This document shows, piece by piece, positions 19,701 to 28,622 of a stretch of 64,000 bases of DNA; positions within the stretch are counted from its first letter, which is position 1; every line of letters begins with the position of its first letter. The notes beneath the pieces are model-generated. The model did no database searches, was not told where the DNA came from, and was given only the letters and a program-made list of their open reading frames with translations. The position numbers and the translations under genes are program-made. The DNA lies in assembly GCF_001460935.1 (NCBI RefSeq), contig NZ_LN906597.1:978768-1042767 (forward strand). Reading direction: 5' to 3'. The stretch is from Candidatus Ichthyocystis hellenicum (GTDB taxonomy: Bacteria > Pseudomonadota > Gammaproteobacteria > Burkholderiales > 2013Ark19i).

Positions 19701-20392
19701 CAGGTGTTTATCGTTGGGAGAGAGTATCAAAAAATATTTTACCCATTATTAAGAAGGGAATTGAGCCAATTATAGAAAGAGAACGTATAAAAATAAGGGA
19801 AATGTTATCAGTGTCACGTTTAAATGTTTCCTCACCTGATAATTCTTCTGGTGCAACTACAATGACAAGAGAGCTTACACCTTTGGAAAGGAGTATTGCT
19901 CTTGATACAACTATGAAGTGTGTACATAGACAGGTCTTTCGTAATTTTTGTAGGATATGGAATGTAGCTGTTAAATTGTCATCTGTTGGTTTGTCATATC
20001 TTAGAGAAGTAGATAAATCAGAAATTGATAATATTCGTTTGGAATTTATAGATAGTTTGAGGTCAGTTGTGGATGAGGTTATTAATTCTTTATTATCTGA
20101 TACCGATAAATCGTCATCTACATTAGACTATATGTGTCCTGATTTACATAGTATTTTATCTAAGAGAAGCTATAATTTGTTTAAGGTAGGTGGTTTTTCA
20201 AACCGGTTGATATTGTTATTGTCAAATGCACAACTTGCTTACCCATCTGAAAATGGTAGATTTATTACTTATGAAGAGAGAAAGTCCATGTTAGAAGAAT
20301 TTATGGGTGTAATTGTTATTGAAAGGGATTATTTGGTTAAGGAGGCTATTGGAAAGTATAAAAATACATCTGTTTTTGGATTGCCTACTTGA
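16742..20392 (+). CDS. G6: full-length modular repeat protein (1216 aa)
   Basis: The ATG at 16742 gives MHDINHYGYEYG, in register with paralog starts. N domain aa ~1-400 is more divergent than in G4 (REYAAKCGYRFTEDFLSAM, QRKMTNSEMELLFLHF, RFGAYISFISAAKIDEMM). R1 starts at ~412 (KWRSRIHPDDDRKIFSIRRK), R2 at ~620 (TWGLSLHPYDDKLVFFIRKK) preceded by an APVVVSMPIDFL linker, R3 at ~767 (LGVKLRYVDNVDILNARKK) and R4 at ~944 (LCYKDDLAILNIRKRFSSE). The C domain is ~1081-1216, ending KEAIGKYKNTSVFGLPT without the usual LVKKR.. basic end. No signal peptide or membrane span is visible. The function is unknown. Confidence 0.9.
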   Translation: MHDINHYGYEYGTSQDDSSVLSVETNLAQVSVTTDLSCFTAANNSFLSHQLPRNFYVDYGYSIDIEEVSENYGDNFLREYAAKCGYRFTEDFLSAMEKHRMNFIDKVDPILVFLSDVFPRFPKELECSNENIIYVMDLINKTRDCFSERVCHLMNKCIDVLRSDIVPITIRSIFNCNVIDCNSQRKMTNSEMELLFLHFFSILEKSVLLRAVKYWRCFCDDNKSVLSFISDVYYSDRFILEHHHNRIIPHINCQSVFICRFGAYISFISAAKIDEMMVGFIDRFSKSFKKNIRYKCHRICNLSDEVFSNIGELREKFFDLVAEEFDKKIMKDSDICVFSDFLNDILIWDNDKWLENSEKSSVFESIVDYMRNFWVTTATTDAYNIVISFQEKLSLEGRLIGDKCLPTVGDKWRSRIHPDDDRKIFSIRRKFKAKSKEIIKDKFCAMIKEEYKFSDGTTIVDGDWGKISKNLLPIAQESVRHLVDEECVELSKFLFNVRILGDSCVSEFDESFVSTRRASSKEIRNILEIVVNYLHRKNRNLFHKTWKFLIKNMEINSLNSIDSGNEKRSFIDRIDPILDTTLAHSVDGESSCSLVKLEAPVVVSMPIDFLGRRDKIVNTWGLSLHPYDDKLVFFIRKKFSVKISNHLRGLFYGMLLKKTELPSGKALCNHTWGDVSSELYPIAVKSIEPIIKEQCSELLVVFSKSRVIDANMDDEFSCIIRRVTDDEKNSLMLRADVCTNSSLMCAARSAWVSVTGTSKSHVFKETLGVKLRYVDNVDILNARKKYSSKIKSKIYDKFREMIKSNHKFEDGTTIGNFSWATMSKKLLPIVRDEIKNIIDDQTNEIEKNISKARVVLDFGGDREITGKEKSVVLEHLDRLMYVALKTLSRRVWHSLVISLKDNFTDKDSLVADDSDVNCTDNLIDVINSTEVKLGNKDCDVRIKLCYKDDLAILNIRKRFSSEIYSYASDKFSEMIKERYKFDDGTRAGVYRWERVSKNILPIIKKGIEPIIERERIKIREMLSVSRLNVSSPDNSSGATTMTRELTPLERSIALDTTMKCVHRQVFRNFCRIWNVAVKLSSVGLSYLREVDKSEIDNIRLEFIDSLRSVVDEVINSLLSDTDKSSSTLDYMCPDLHSILSKRSYNLFKVGGFSNRLILLLSNAQLAYPSENGRFITYEERKSMLEEFMGVIVIERDYLVKEAIGKYKNTSVFGLPT

Positions 20393-20894
20393 TTTGTTAT
20401 GCGGTTTAGATTGAATACGAATTAATAGAAATAACTAGTTTATGTTTGATTAATTTAGTGTGTAATCTAAATTTTGCTCGTGTGGTAATTTTATTAAAAT
20501 ACGGTCTTGATTCATTGATAATATTATCTAATGTTTTTTGTCTTTTATTATATGTTGATATTATGAACTAGAGTTTGTGACTATAATAAAGTTGCGCTTT
20601 GCTGTGTAATAGTACTTAGTGGTAGTATCAGATGATGTTTTATTGTTTTCTTAATTATTATTAAAAATAAGAATAGATTTTTGTCGTAATATTGGTAATT
20701 ACACTTCCGCATTTTATTAAAACTCCACAGAATCTTACCTGGAATATTTCATTGATTATTTTTTAACGATTATGTATTTTTTATTTAAGTTACATCATTT
20801 AAATTATAATTAATTGATTGGTGCTTTACTTTTTTAATAATGATACTATCATAAAATATACATACTATCATATGTATGACTCACGGGGTGGTCA
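20393..20894. other. Intergenic spacer G6-G7, nothing recognised
   Basis: Very AT-rich spacer. I found no relic or RNA gene. Confidence 0.55.
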
Positions 20895-22982
20895 ATGAGT
20901 AATACACTTCATTATGAAGATTGTTGTTCAGTTAATAATTATGATGAAAATGAATTTTACGACAATAGATGTGATGATAATTTAGATTTTATATCATCGT
21001 CTGGGGTTGAGTATGGAAATTTGTTTTGTGATGATTATTTAGATCAACCAGAATTATTATCATCTGGTCCGATGCTAGCACCTGCAATGTCTGGAGTGAA
21101 AGATGTTTTATCGTTGTGTGATTTGTCACCGGTAGTGTCTGGTGCACAATATAATTTATCTCTATGTAATTTGTCGCCGGCAATGTCTGGTGCACAAGAT
21201 AGTTTATCGCTATGTAATTTGTCGCCGGCAATGTCTGGTGCACAGGATAGTTTATCGCTATGTAATTTATCTCCGGTAATGTCTGGTGTGCAAGACAGTT
21301 TATTGCTAGGTGATTTATCTCCGGCAGTGTTTGAAGTACAAGACAGTTTATCGTTAGGTGATTTATCTCCGGTAATGTCTGGTGTGCAAGACAGTTTATT
21401 GCTAGGTGATTTATCTCCGGTAGTATTTGGTGAGCGAGACAGTTTATCGTTAGGTGATTTATCTCCGGCAGTGTTTGAAGTACGAGACCAGTTTTCGCTA
21501 GGTGATTTATCTACGGTGATGTCTGGAGTACAAGACGGCTTATTTTTGTGTGATCCAGAACCATTAAAATCTGATTTTTGTTCGTCTAAAATTGAACTAG
21601 GTGGATCCACTACCGTTATGTGGGGGCTAAATATTAATTCTGATGATGCTAAAATTATTCTAGGTATAAGAAGAAAATTTTCTGTCGATATTAGGGACAG
21701 TATTCGTATACTTTTTCGTAGTATGCTGGATAGAAAAGCATTACTTCCAAGTGGGAAGGTGCTGTGCAATTCTTCTTGGTCTGTAGTTTCTGAAGATCTA
21801 TTTCCAATCGCTGTGGAGTCAGTTGGACCTATTTTGGAATGTGAGTATAAAGAATTAAATATAGTCTTGTCTGAATTACGTGTAGTTGATACTAACAAAA
21901 GTTCTAATTCCGGTTGTTTTTTTAGAAAAATTACGGATGAGGAAAGGATTTGTTTTATTGATCGTGCCAAGGTGTTTATACATAAAAGATTGTATCGCTC
22001 AGTTAGGTTAGTATGGTTATCTGTTGTTAGGACTTCAGTGGCTAATTCTTATAGGAGATATAAATTTATCTATGAAAAGTATACATGTGTTGGTTCAAAA
22101 TTTGATATACATTGCACTGATAATGCTGCCATTTTGAGTATCAAGAAGAAATTTTCATCTATAATTAGGTCTGCGATTCATAGTAAATTTGTTGATTTGA
22201 TGAAGATTAGATATAAATTTGATGATGGAACCGTTATTAGTAGAGTTGCTTGGTTTAGGATATCTAAAAAACTATTGCCAATTGCTCAATATGAAGTTAA
22301 ACATATTCTTGAAGATGAAAGTAAGGAACTGGAAGAGGTTATATCTAGATTTCGTGTTACTGTTGATTACATAGTTTATAGGGATATTACTAGTCAGGAG
22401 AAATGTATCGTTTTAAGCAATATTATGAAAATTGTACATTCATCATTGAAAAATATTTCTAGGTATGCATGGGAGGATGTGGTAATTGCTTCTGCAGGAG
22501 ATAATTATGGTGATGTTCCTGTTGATAATGCTAAAAAATCAGAAATAGTTAATAAAGGTTTTATTTCTAAAGTTAATCTTTGTTATGAGGATGATCGAGC
22601 TATTTTTAATGCTAGAAGAAAATTTTCACTTGCAATGAATAAATGCATTACTAGTAAGTTTCGTGAGATGTTTAAGGAGGGATATGAATTTGAGGATCAT
22701 ACTTTTATTTGTAAGACTCCTTGGAAAAAAATTTCCAAAAGATTATTACCTATTGCTCAGAAAGAAGTTGATGTAATACTGCAAGAGGAGTACGTGGAGA
22801 TAAATAACATGCTCTTGAACTCTCGAGTGGTATTTTCTAATGATGATGGTGTTATTTCAGAGAGGAATATTACCCCAGTGGAGATATCTATTTTTATGAG
22901 ATCTACTATGAAGCTTGTACTTAAACAGATGGTGAGTAATTTTAGTGTGGCTTGGAATAGAGTTATTAGATCACTAAAATAG
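20895..22982 (+). CDS. G7: chimeric member, N domain replaced by 16-aa repeats, no C domain (695 aa)
   Basis: The ATG at 20895 is preceded by CACGGGGTGGTCA. Aa 1-61 are acidic and Tyr/Asp/Asn-rich. Aa 62-221 are ten 16-residue repeats of the form SP.MSG.QDSLSLGDL. Then come R2 at ~243 (MWGLNINSDDAKIILGIRRK, LPSGKV, LFPIAVESV), R3 at ~405 (IHCTDNAAILSIKKKFSSII, VAWFRISKKLLPIAQYEVKH) and R4 at ~561 (LCYEDDRAIFNARRKFSLAM). The protein stops after the R4 W..VI motif. It lacks the whole N domain, R1 and the C domain. The repeat tract has no counterpart in the other members. Acidic tandem-repeat regions are known in secreted effectors of Ehrlichia (the TRP proteins), but I see no sequence match to a named one. 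Confidence 0.88.
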   Translation: MSNTLHYEDCCSVNNYDENEFYDNRCDDNLDFISSSGVEYGNLFCDDYLDQPELLSSGPMLAPAMSGVKDVLSLCDLSPVVSGAQYNLSLCNLSPAMSGAQDSLSLCNLSPAMSGAQDSLSLCNLSPVMSGVQDSLLLGDLSPAVFEVQDSLSLGDLSPVMSGVQDSLLLGDLSPVVFGERDSLSLGDLSPAVFEVRDQFSLGDLSTVMSGVQDGLFLCDPEPLKSDFCSSKIELGGSTTVMWGLNINSDDAKIILGIRRKFSVDIRDSIRILFRSMLDRKALLPSGKVLCNSSWSVVSEDLFPIAVESVGPILECEYKELNIVLSELRVVDTNKSSNSGCFFRKITDEERICFIDRAKVFIHKRLYRSVRLVWLSVVRTSVANSYRRYKFIYEKYTCVGSKFDIHCTDNAAILSIKKKFSSIIRSAIHSKFVDLMKIRYKFDDGTVISRVAWFRISKKLLPIAQYEVKHILEDESKELEEVISRFRVTVDYIVYRDITSQEKCIVLSNIMKIVHSSLKNISRYAWEDVVIASAGDNYGDVPVDNAKKSEIVNKGFISKVNLCYEDDRAIFNARRKFSLAMNKCITSKFREMFKEGYEFEDHTFICKTPWKKISKRLLPIAQKEVDVILQEEYVEINNMLLNSRVVFSNDDGVISERNITPVEISIFMRSTMKLVLKQMVSNFSVAWNRVIRSLK
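21078..21557 (+). repeat. 10 x 48-bp coding minisatellite (16-aa repeat) in G7
   Basis: Ten consecutive 48-bp units follow each other without gaps. Units 3 and 4 encode identical peptides, as do units 5 and 7; others differ at 2-6 positions. Two subtypes can be seen: a C-N type (units 2-4, ..SLCNL) and a G-D type (units 5-9, ..SLGDL). The alternation of ..MSGVQDSLLLGDL and ..VFEVQDSLSLGDL in units 5-9 suggests that a two-unit block was itself duplicated. The end units (1 and 10) are most divergent, as usual for tandem arrays. The tract is rich in Asp, Ser and Leu with almost no Lys or Arg. Confidence 0.95.
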
Positions 22983-23222
22983 TTAGTATTATAAATATTT
23001 AGTCGTTTCTTCATATAGAACTATCTGTTCATAAACAAATGATTTTTTATAAGTTGTATTAAATACAACGAATTAGGTAATATATGGATATTTTTCGTGT
23101 TTTAGTTGATGAAATTTGTTCTCATCCTAATAATATTTTGCTTAGCTGTATAAAAAGATAGTCTTGTCTATCTATAACTAACTGTATTATAGGTTGATGA
23201 TAGAAGTAGATATGGTAATAAT

Positions 23223-26200
23223 ATGGATGGAATACATACTAATGAACAATATTATTTTATTAATCAGGATGGCTATTATGCGTGCTCTGACAAATCTGAT
23301 GATGCTACATTTAGTTGCGATAAATTTCTTGAAATAAATGAACAGTATTCTTTTAAATCCTTGACAAGCACAGATCTTTTTCCTGTTAACTTAGTTATTT
23401 CTAACTCTACAAAAAACGATGTTACCTATTGCCATCAATTACTAAAATATTTATGTTGTGGTTATGGGTATAATATTAATCTTCAATCAATGTCAGAAAC
23501 TTGTGATGATAATTTCTTGAAAGAATATGCAACTAAATGTGGATATAAGATTACTGAAGATTCTTATTCAATTATGAATAAATATAAAAATAATTTTGTT
23601 AATAAAATTGATTCTGTTTTGACTCATTTATGTAATAGTTTTAGTTTTTTGGAGAGATTAGGGGATGGTCGTGTAATTTTAATAGACTTAATGAATAAAA
23701 TTTGCTCTTCTTTTTCTAGATACTTATATAAATTGAGACCTGTATGTATTGAGATTTTAGAATCTAAGATTATTCCTAAGGTGATAAAAGCTATTTTTGA
23801 TTCTAAGGTTATTGATGGTGAGTTTGAGCGTAAAATGACCTATCCTGAAATGGAACAATTATTTTTATATTTTGTTACTTTTTTAGAGAGATTGGTCATA
23901 GTGAGGGCAATGAGGTATTGGAGTAATTTTTGCAATGAAAACAGACATCTATTGTCATTGATATCAAATATCGATTGGAGCAATCCTTTTACTAGTGCTT
24001 ATAATTATGAAAAAATAAGTATTCCTAACATCATCCATCCAGCCGCGTTTACCCATAGTTTTGGGGAATATATTTCTTTTATGGCCGTTGCTAAGATCAA
24101 TGAGATTATAAGTAATTTTTTTGATAAATATTATCATGAATTGAGGAAAATTATTCGCTCTAAGTGTTCTTATATTTGTAATTACAGTAGTAGTGTTCTT
24201 GACGATCTTAGAAAATTGCGTAGAGAATTGAATTATAAAACAAGTCCTCTTCTAGAAGAAGAATTAAAAAAAAAAATAATGGAAGAAAAAATAAAAGATA
24301 GCTTTATTAATTTTTTTGATGATTTATTGATATGGAATAAGTGCGAAGTTACAGAAAATGATAAATTGTTAATTTTTGACAATGTTGTCTCTCATATGCG
24401 TGATTTTTTGTTAGATAATTTTCCTGATGATATATATAAGATAATTATACGTTTTCAAAAAAGTGTATGGTCATCTAGAAGACGTGTGTTAAGAGGGGGA
24501 AATCATTTCCGTACTATAGAAGATAAGTGGGGGGTTAAACTTCATCCAGAAGATAATTATAAAATTTTGTCCATTAGAAAGAAGTTTTACTCTAGGTCTA
24601 GGAAGGCTATATATGATAAATTTAGTGAGATGCTAAAGGAAGGGTATGAGTTCTCAGATGGCATAGTAGTTGGTACGGTTGATTGGGATAAAATTTCAAA
24701 AAATCTATTTCCCATTGCTCATGAAACAGTTAGAAACCTTCTTGATGAGCAACGCAAAGAAATACATAGCATATTGTTTAAAATGCGTATCTTAGAAGAT
24801 GTTAGTATATTTGACGGATGTTATTCTGGAACTAGAGAAGCTACATCTGAAGAAAGGGATAGTATTTTAAAAATTGTTACTAAATATGCATATCGTCAAA
24901 TTAGAGACTCTTTTGGAAAAATATGGAAAGATTTAGTTAAAAAGGAAAAAAGTAATATCTCAAAAAAAAATGATTGCGTAGATAAATTATTATCTTCTGA
25001 TGAAACTTCTAATAATTGTGCCAATTTTAAATTAGCATCTCCGGTTGATGGTGAAGATTTGATAGTTTCGACCTCTTTATCGCAAAATATAATGTTGGAA
25101 ACAGATTCATCATCTGAAAATTTAAGCTGTTATTCTTTAGGAATGAAAGAGGAAAAAATTTTTAATAGGTGGGGATTAAACTTGCATCCTGATGACGATA
25201 AAATTATTTTGTTTATCAGGAGAAAATTTACAAACAAAATTGTAGATTACCTTCGTATAATGTTTTCTGGGATGTTAAAGCGTAGAGATGTTCTTCCAAG
25301 CGGCAAAGTGCTATGTAATTCTTCTTGGGCTGTTGTTTCTAGTGAATTATTTCCACTTGCAATTCAATCAGTTCAATCAATTCTTGAAGAAGAATATGCA
25401 GAGTTAGATAAAGTTATATCTAAAGCTCGTGTCGTAGATGTTAGTGTAAGTGATGATTTATTTTGCACTATCAGGAAAATTACGGATGATGAAAAGAATA
25501 ATCTTGTTTTACGAGCCAAGATTTTTATAAAAAAAGTATTAAAGTATTCTGTAAGATTATCCTGGATAGATGCTTCTAGGTTAAAGGAAGATAATTATTC
25601 TTCTAAAGAAGTACATGAAGATGTTGACAATGTTTCCGTAGTAGATGGTAATTGTGAAGATCGTAATATTTTTCCCCATACTAAGATAAAACTTGGAACT
25701 AAATATGGGTACAAAGAAATGTCTAAAGATGTGGATGAATATTCTTTGGTAAAGGGTAGCTGGGGTGTTAAACTTCGCTATGATGATAATATTGCTATTT
25801 TGAATATCAGAAAGAAATATTCAGCTAAAATGAGGGTTAGTATCTGGAATAAATTTAGTTCTATGATAGATAATAATCATGTGTTTGAAGATGGTACTAC
25901 TATTGGTAGGTTTGCTTGGTTCAGGATGTCTAGAAGACTATCACCAATTGCTAGGAATGAAGTTAAACATATCCTGGATGATGAAAGTAAAGTGCTGGAA
26001 GATGTTATATCTAAAGCACGTGTGGTAGTTGACTCTTCAACTGATAGAGGACTGATGCCTACAGAGAAATCTATTGTTTTGGGAAATATTAATAGACTTG
26101 TATTTACCGCCTTGAAATCTTTGTGTAGTAAGGTGTGGTCGGATATAATTTTTTCTCTAGATGAAAGTTCCGGTAATGTAGAAGATACTGTTTTTGCTGA

Positions 26201-27194
26201 TGATAGTTCTAAGACTGTACTTTGTTACAGTGATCTTAGCTATGAAGATGATAGTGCTATTCTAAATGTAAGGAAAAAATTCTCTTATGAGATAAATACT
26301 TGTGTTCGGAAGAAGTTTCTTGAAATGATAAAGAACAAATATAAGTTTGACGATGGAACTGTTGTTTGTAAATCTGACTGGAAACATATTTCTAAAAACA
26401 TGTTGCCTATTGCTAGGAGGGAGATTTATCCTATTATAGACAGGGAGAGGGTAGAAATAGATGAGATGTTGTCTAAATCTCGGGTAATAGTTTCTGAACC
26501 TTGTGGACACAGCAGATCTAGGAATCTCACATCTAGTGAGAAATTCAATATTATGGCAACTATTATGAGGTCTGTACATAGACAAGCATCCCATTTGATT
26601 GCTAGGGTATGGCATAGAGTTGTTGAATCTTTGGATGAAAATTATCTAGAATCATTTGTTGGTTATGATTTTGGTAGTGGTATTGTATCAAGTTCAAAAT
26701 TACCGGATCTAATGGATGAAGATAAGTCAGAACTTGAAAATATTAGATTAGAATTTATTGGAAATTTAGGTCCTATTATATGTAAAGCTATTAGTTCATT
26801 ATTGTTGGATGTTGATATATCAGTGCTAGTGCCGGAGGATATAAATTATGATGTAGTCAAAAAAAGCGACTTTCTATTCAAAGAGGGTGGTTTTCTTTGC
26901 AGGATAAAATCTTTATTGTCATGTGCACAAGCAATTGAATCATCCGGTGATAGTAGGTTTATCACTGATAGCGAGAGGAAACTTTTTTTTAAAATTTTTA
27001 TGTGCAGGGTTTACAATGACAGACTTCATCTTGTAAGAAAACGTACCAGGGAATTTAATCTACTACACCACTCTTCTAGGGCAAACTCATCTTCTCTGTC
27101 CAGGGTTGAGGGTGAGAACCATGATGAAAATGAGATAAATATATTTTCTGATTTTGGATGTGTTAGTCGTGATCATTCCTACGCCAAGATTTGA
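23223..27194 (+). CDS. G8: full-length modular repeat protein (1323 aa)
   Basis: The ATG at 23223 gives MDGIHTNEQYY, the MD.I start type of G12, G15 and G16. The N domain runs to aa ~430 (KEYATKCGYKITEDSYSIM, KICSSFSRYLYKLR, ERKMTYPEMEQLFLYF, AAFTHSFGEYISFMAVAKIN). R1 is at ~436 (KWGVKLHPEDNYKILSIRKK), R2 at ~650 (RWGLNLHPDDDKIILFIRRK), R3 at ~847 (SWGVKLRYDDNIAILNIRKK) after an unusually long linker, and R4 at ~1006 (LSYEDDSAILNVRKKFSYE). The C domain is at ~1163-1290, followed by an Asn/Ser/Glu-rich tail ending RDHSYAKI, like G3 and G5. It is soluble in appearance. Modules are close to consensus, so it is a good representative for structure prediction. Confidence 0.92.
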   Translation: MDGIHTNEQYYFINQDGYYACSDKSDDATFSCDKFLEINEQYSFKSLTSTDLFPVNLVISNSTKNDVTYCHQLLKYLCCGYGYNINLQSMSETCDDNFLKEYATKCGYKITEDSYSIMNKYKNNFVNKIDSVLTHLCNSFSFLERLGDGRVILIDLMNKICSSFSRYLYKLRPVCIEILESKIIPKVIKAIFDSKVIDGEFERKMTYPEMEQLFLYFVTFLERLVIVRAMRYWSNFCNENRHLLSLISNIDWSNPFTSAYNYEKISIPNIIHPAAFTHSFGEYISFMAVAKINEIISNFFDKYYHELRKIIRSKCSYICNYSSSVLDDLRKLRRELNYKTSPLLEEELKKKIMEEKIKDSFINFFDDLLIWNKCEVTENDKLLIFDNVVSHMRDFLLDNFPDDIYKIIIRFQKSVWSSRRRVLRGGNHFRTIEDKWGVKLHPEDNYKILSIRKKFYSRSRKAIYDKFSEMLKEGYEFSDGIVVGTVDWDKISKNLFPIAHETVRNLLDEQRKEIHSILFKMRILEDVSIFDGCYSGTREATSEERDSILKIVTKYAYRQIRDSFGKIWKDLVKKEKSNISKKNDCVDKLLSSDETSNNCANFKLASPVDGEDLIVSTSLSQNIMLETDSSSENLSCYSLGMKEEKIFNRWGLNLHPDDDKIILFIRRKFTNKIVDYLRIMFSGMLKRRDVLPSGKVLCNSSWAVVSSELFPLAIQSVQSILEEEYAELDKVISKARVVDVSVSDDLFCTIRKITDDEKNNLVLRAKIFIKKVLKYSVRLSWIDASRLKEDNYSSKEVHEDVDNVSVVDGNCEDRNIFPHTKIKLGTKYGYKEMSKDVDEYSLVKGSWGVKLRYDDNIAILNIRKKYSAKMRVSIWNKFSSMIDNNHVFEDGTTIGRFAWFRMSRRLSPIARNEVKHILDDESKVLEDVISKARVVVDSSTDRGLMPTEKSIVLGNINRLVFTALKSLCSKVWSDIIFSLDESSGNVEDTVFADDSSKTVLCYSDLSYEDDSAILNVRKKFSYEINTCVRKKFLEMIKNKYKFDDGTVVCKSDWKHISKNMLPIARREIYPIIDRERVEIDEMLSKSRVIVSEPCGHSRSRNLTSSEKFNIMATIMRSVHRQASHLIARVWHRVVESLDENYLESFVGYDFGSGIVSSSKLPDLMDEDKSELENIRLEFIGNLGPIICKAISSLLLDVDISVLVPEDINYDVVKKSDFLFKEGGFLCRIKSLLSCAQAIESSGDSRFITDSERKLFFKIFMCRVYNDRLHLVRKRTREFNLLHHSSRANSSSLSRVEGENHDENEINIFSDFGCVSRDHSYAKI

Positions 27195-27494
27195 AATTTG
27201 TACTAACCAACTATCTTATAAATATCCTTATAACAGAATGGGTAGTTGTTAATATGAAATAATGAGATTGTTGTGCTTGAAAGCACATGCCAACTTATAT
27301 TTATATAATTGGCTATTAGTTAAATTAATGTATATTAAAATAGTTTTTAATGTCAGGTTTTTTGTTGGGAGTTCCAAGTTTGTTAGTTCTAATTCTGTGA
27401 TGTTTATGTATAAAGGAGAAGTTTTATATCGCGTACAAGGAAAGTTGAGAATTTAATAATTGTATCAAATGGTATTTATGCTTTGTCTAAGTAA

Positions 27495-27612
27495 TGTAAT
27501 TTTCTAAGTTAGAGTCGTTGTTGTTATTTGCTAAAATTGTTGGATTGAATTACTTGATAATAATGAAAATGGTATCTTTTTAGATATTTATGGGCAGTTT
27601 TTATAGTGACTA
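27495..27612 (+). pseudogene. Relic C: fragment of a C domain downstream of G8
   Basis: Bases 27508-27545 read ESLLLFAKIVG, matching the ESLLSSAKIVGSSG segment at the end of G10. Bases ~27564-27610 then align at DNA level with the EEKKYLFNKFMDSIHSD region but with shifted frame and a stop. No other part of a gene is intact around it. This is the last trace of a member that once stood between G8 and G9. Confidence 0.55.
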
Positions 27613-28622
27613 GCCTATTATTCCCAAAAAAGAACTTGCAGTAGGAATTGTATCTATGTAGCTATCTACTGCTTTCGTTGATGATAGTAATGTTCGAATA
27701 AAAATAATTACCTGGTGGTGGATATTTAGCTATTAAAAGTTATGGTTTTGTAATGGTATGCTAAAGTGCGATAACGAAATTTGCTTAATTATGAACTGTG
27801 GTATTTTTATCATAAGAATATTTTTTATTGCTTAGATATTGTTATGTTGATGTATTTTACTGAGATCTGAATTGTTTATGTATGATGATTACCTGAATGT
27901 AAGGGTAGTGTTTTTAGACTTATGGGTATAGTAAATTTATTGATATTATAAAAAATGATAGCGATTTTGGATATAATGGAGATTGTTGATAAATTTAATT
28001 GCAGTGTCTATCTTAATGAAAAATAGCTTTATGTTACTAAGATGGAAGATGTTGAGATAAACGTGATTATTGAGTGATTTTTGTCTAATTGTGCTTTTTA
28101 GTATATTGGTTTGATGTAGTTTATGTGCTGTGATTTGTATTTATACTAAACCAGCCATGATTTTTTGTATTTATTGACTGTCGTTGATGTGATGCCTCCG
28201 AATGTTTAAGTTGCTATTATTATATTGATTGTCTTAGTGGCAGGCATAAATCTTAAAAATATGATCATAGAAATTATATCCTACAATGATATTAAAATAC
28301 GTAGACACTCAAATGGTATGTTATTTGTTGATCCTTATGGATTAAATGCCTTTATCCTATTTAAGGTATTATGTATTTGATAGTAAGAAGGTACAATCAT
28401 TTGCAATTTTGATAGTTGTTGCTAGTGAATCTGTTTATTAATAATTGTTAAGCATTTATATATATGGCAAGATATACATCTGACACATTGTATGTTAATT
28501 GTGTAGGTGTAGGTGTAGGTGTGTGCATGGTGTCTTAGTAAGTAAAGTAAATTTTATAATGTCGGTTAAGTGTAGTTTTTAAAATAAGTCTAGTGATATC
28601 GTATTGGAAAATATAGATATAT
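27613..28622. other. Long spacer before G9, only doubtful traces
   Basis: About 1 kb, T/G-biased, without a credible gene. Bases ~27918-27945 (cttatgggtatagtaaatt) resemble the N-domain YGYSI codons, which would fit an extremely decayed 5' relic, but the match is too short to assert. A 64-codon frame at 27262-27456, before relic C, has no family signature and is probably spurious. No RNA gene was found. Confidence 0.4.
28501..28525 (+). repeat. (GTGTAG)3 microsatellite about 100 bp upstream of G9
   Basis: Three GTGTAG units followed by GTGTG lie 98 bp before the G9 start codon. This position could alter promoter geometry if copy number varies. It is short and may be chance. Confidence 0.7.

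Noticed and set aside
21044-21970. 308-codon minus-strand ORF opposite G7
   Set aside because: It is the antisense reading of the 48-bp repeat array (unit length divisible by 3 keeps it open). The + strand frame continues into family modules, so that one is real.
27262-27456. 64-codon + strand ORF after G8
   Set aside because: No conserved motif and no clear ribosome site, and it is followed by the relic C fragment; likely chance.
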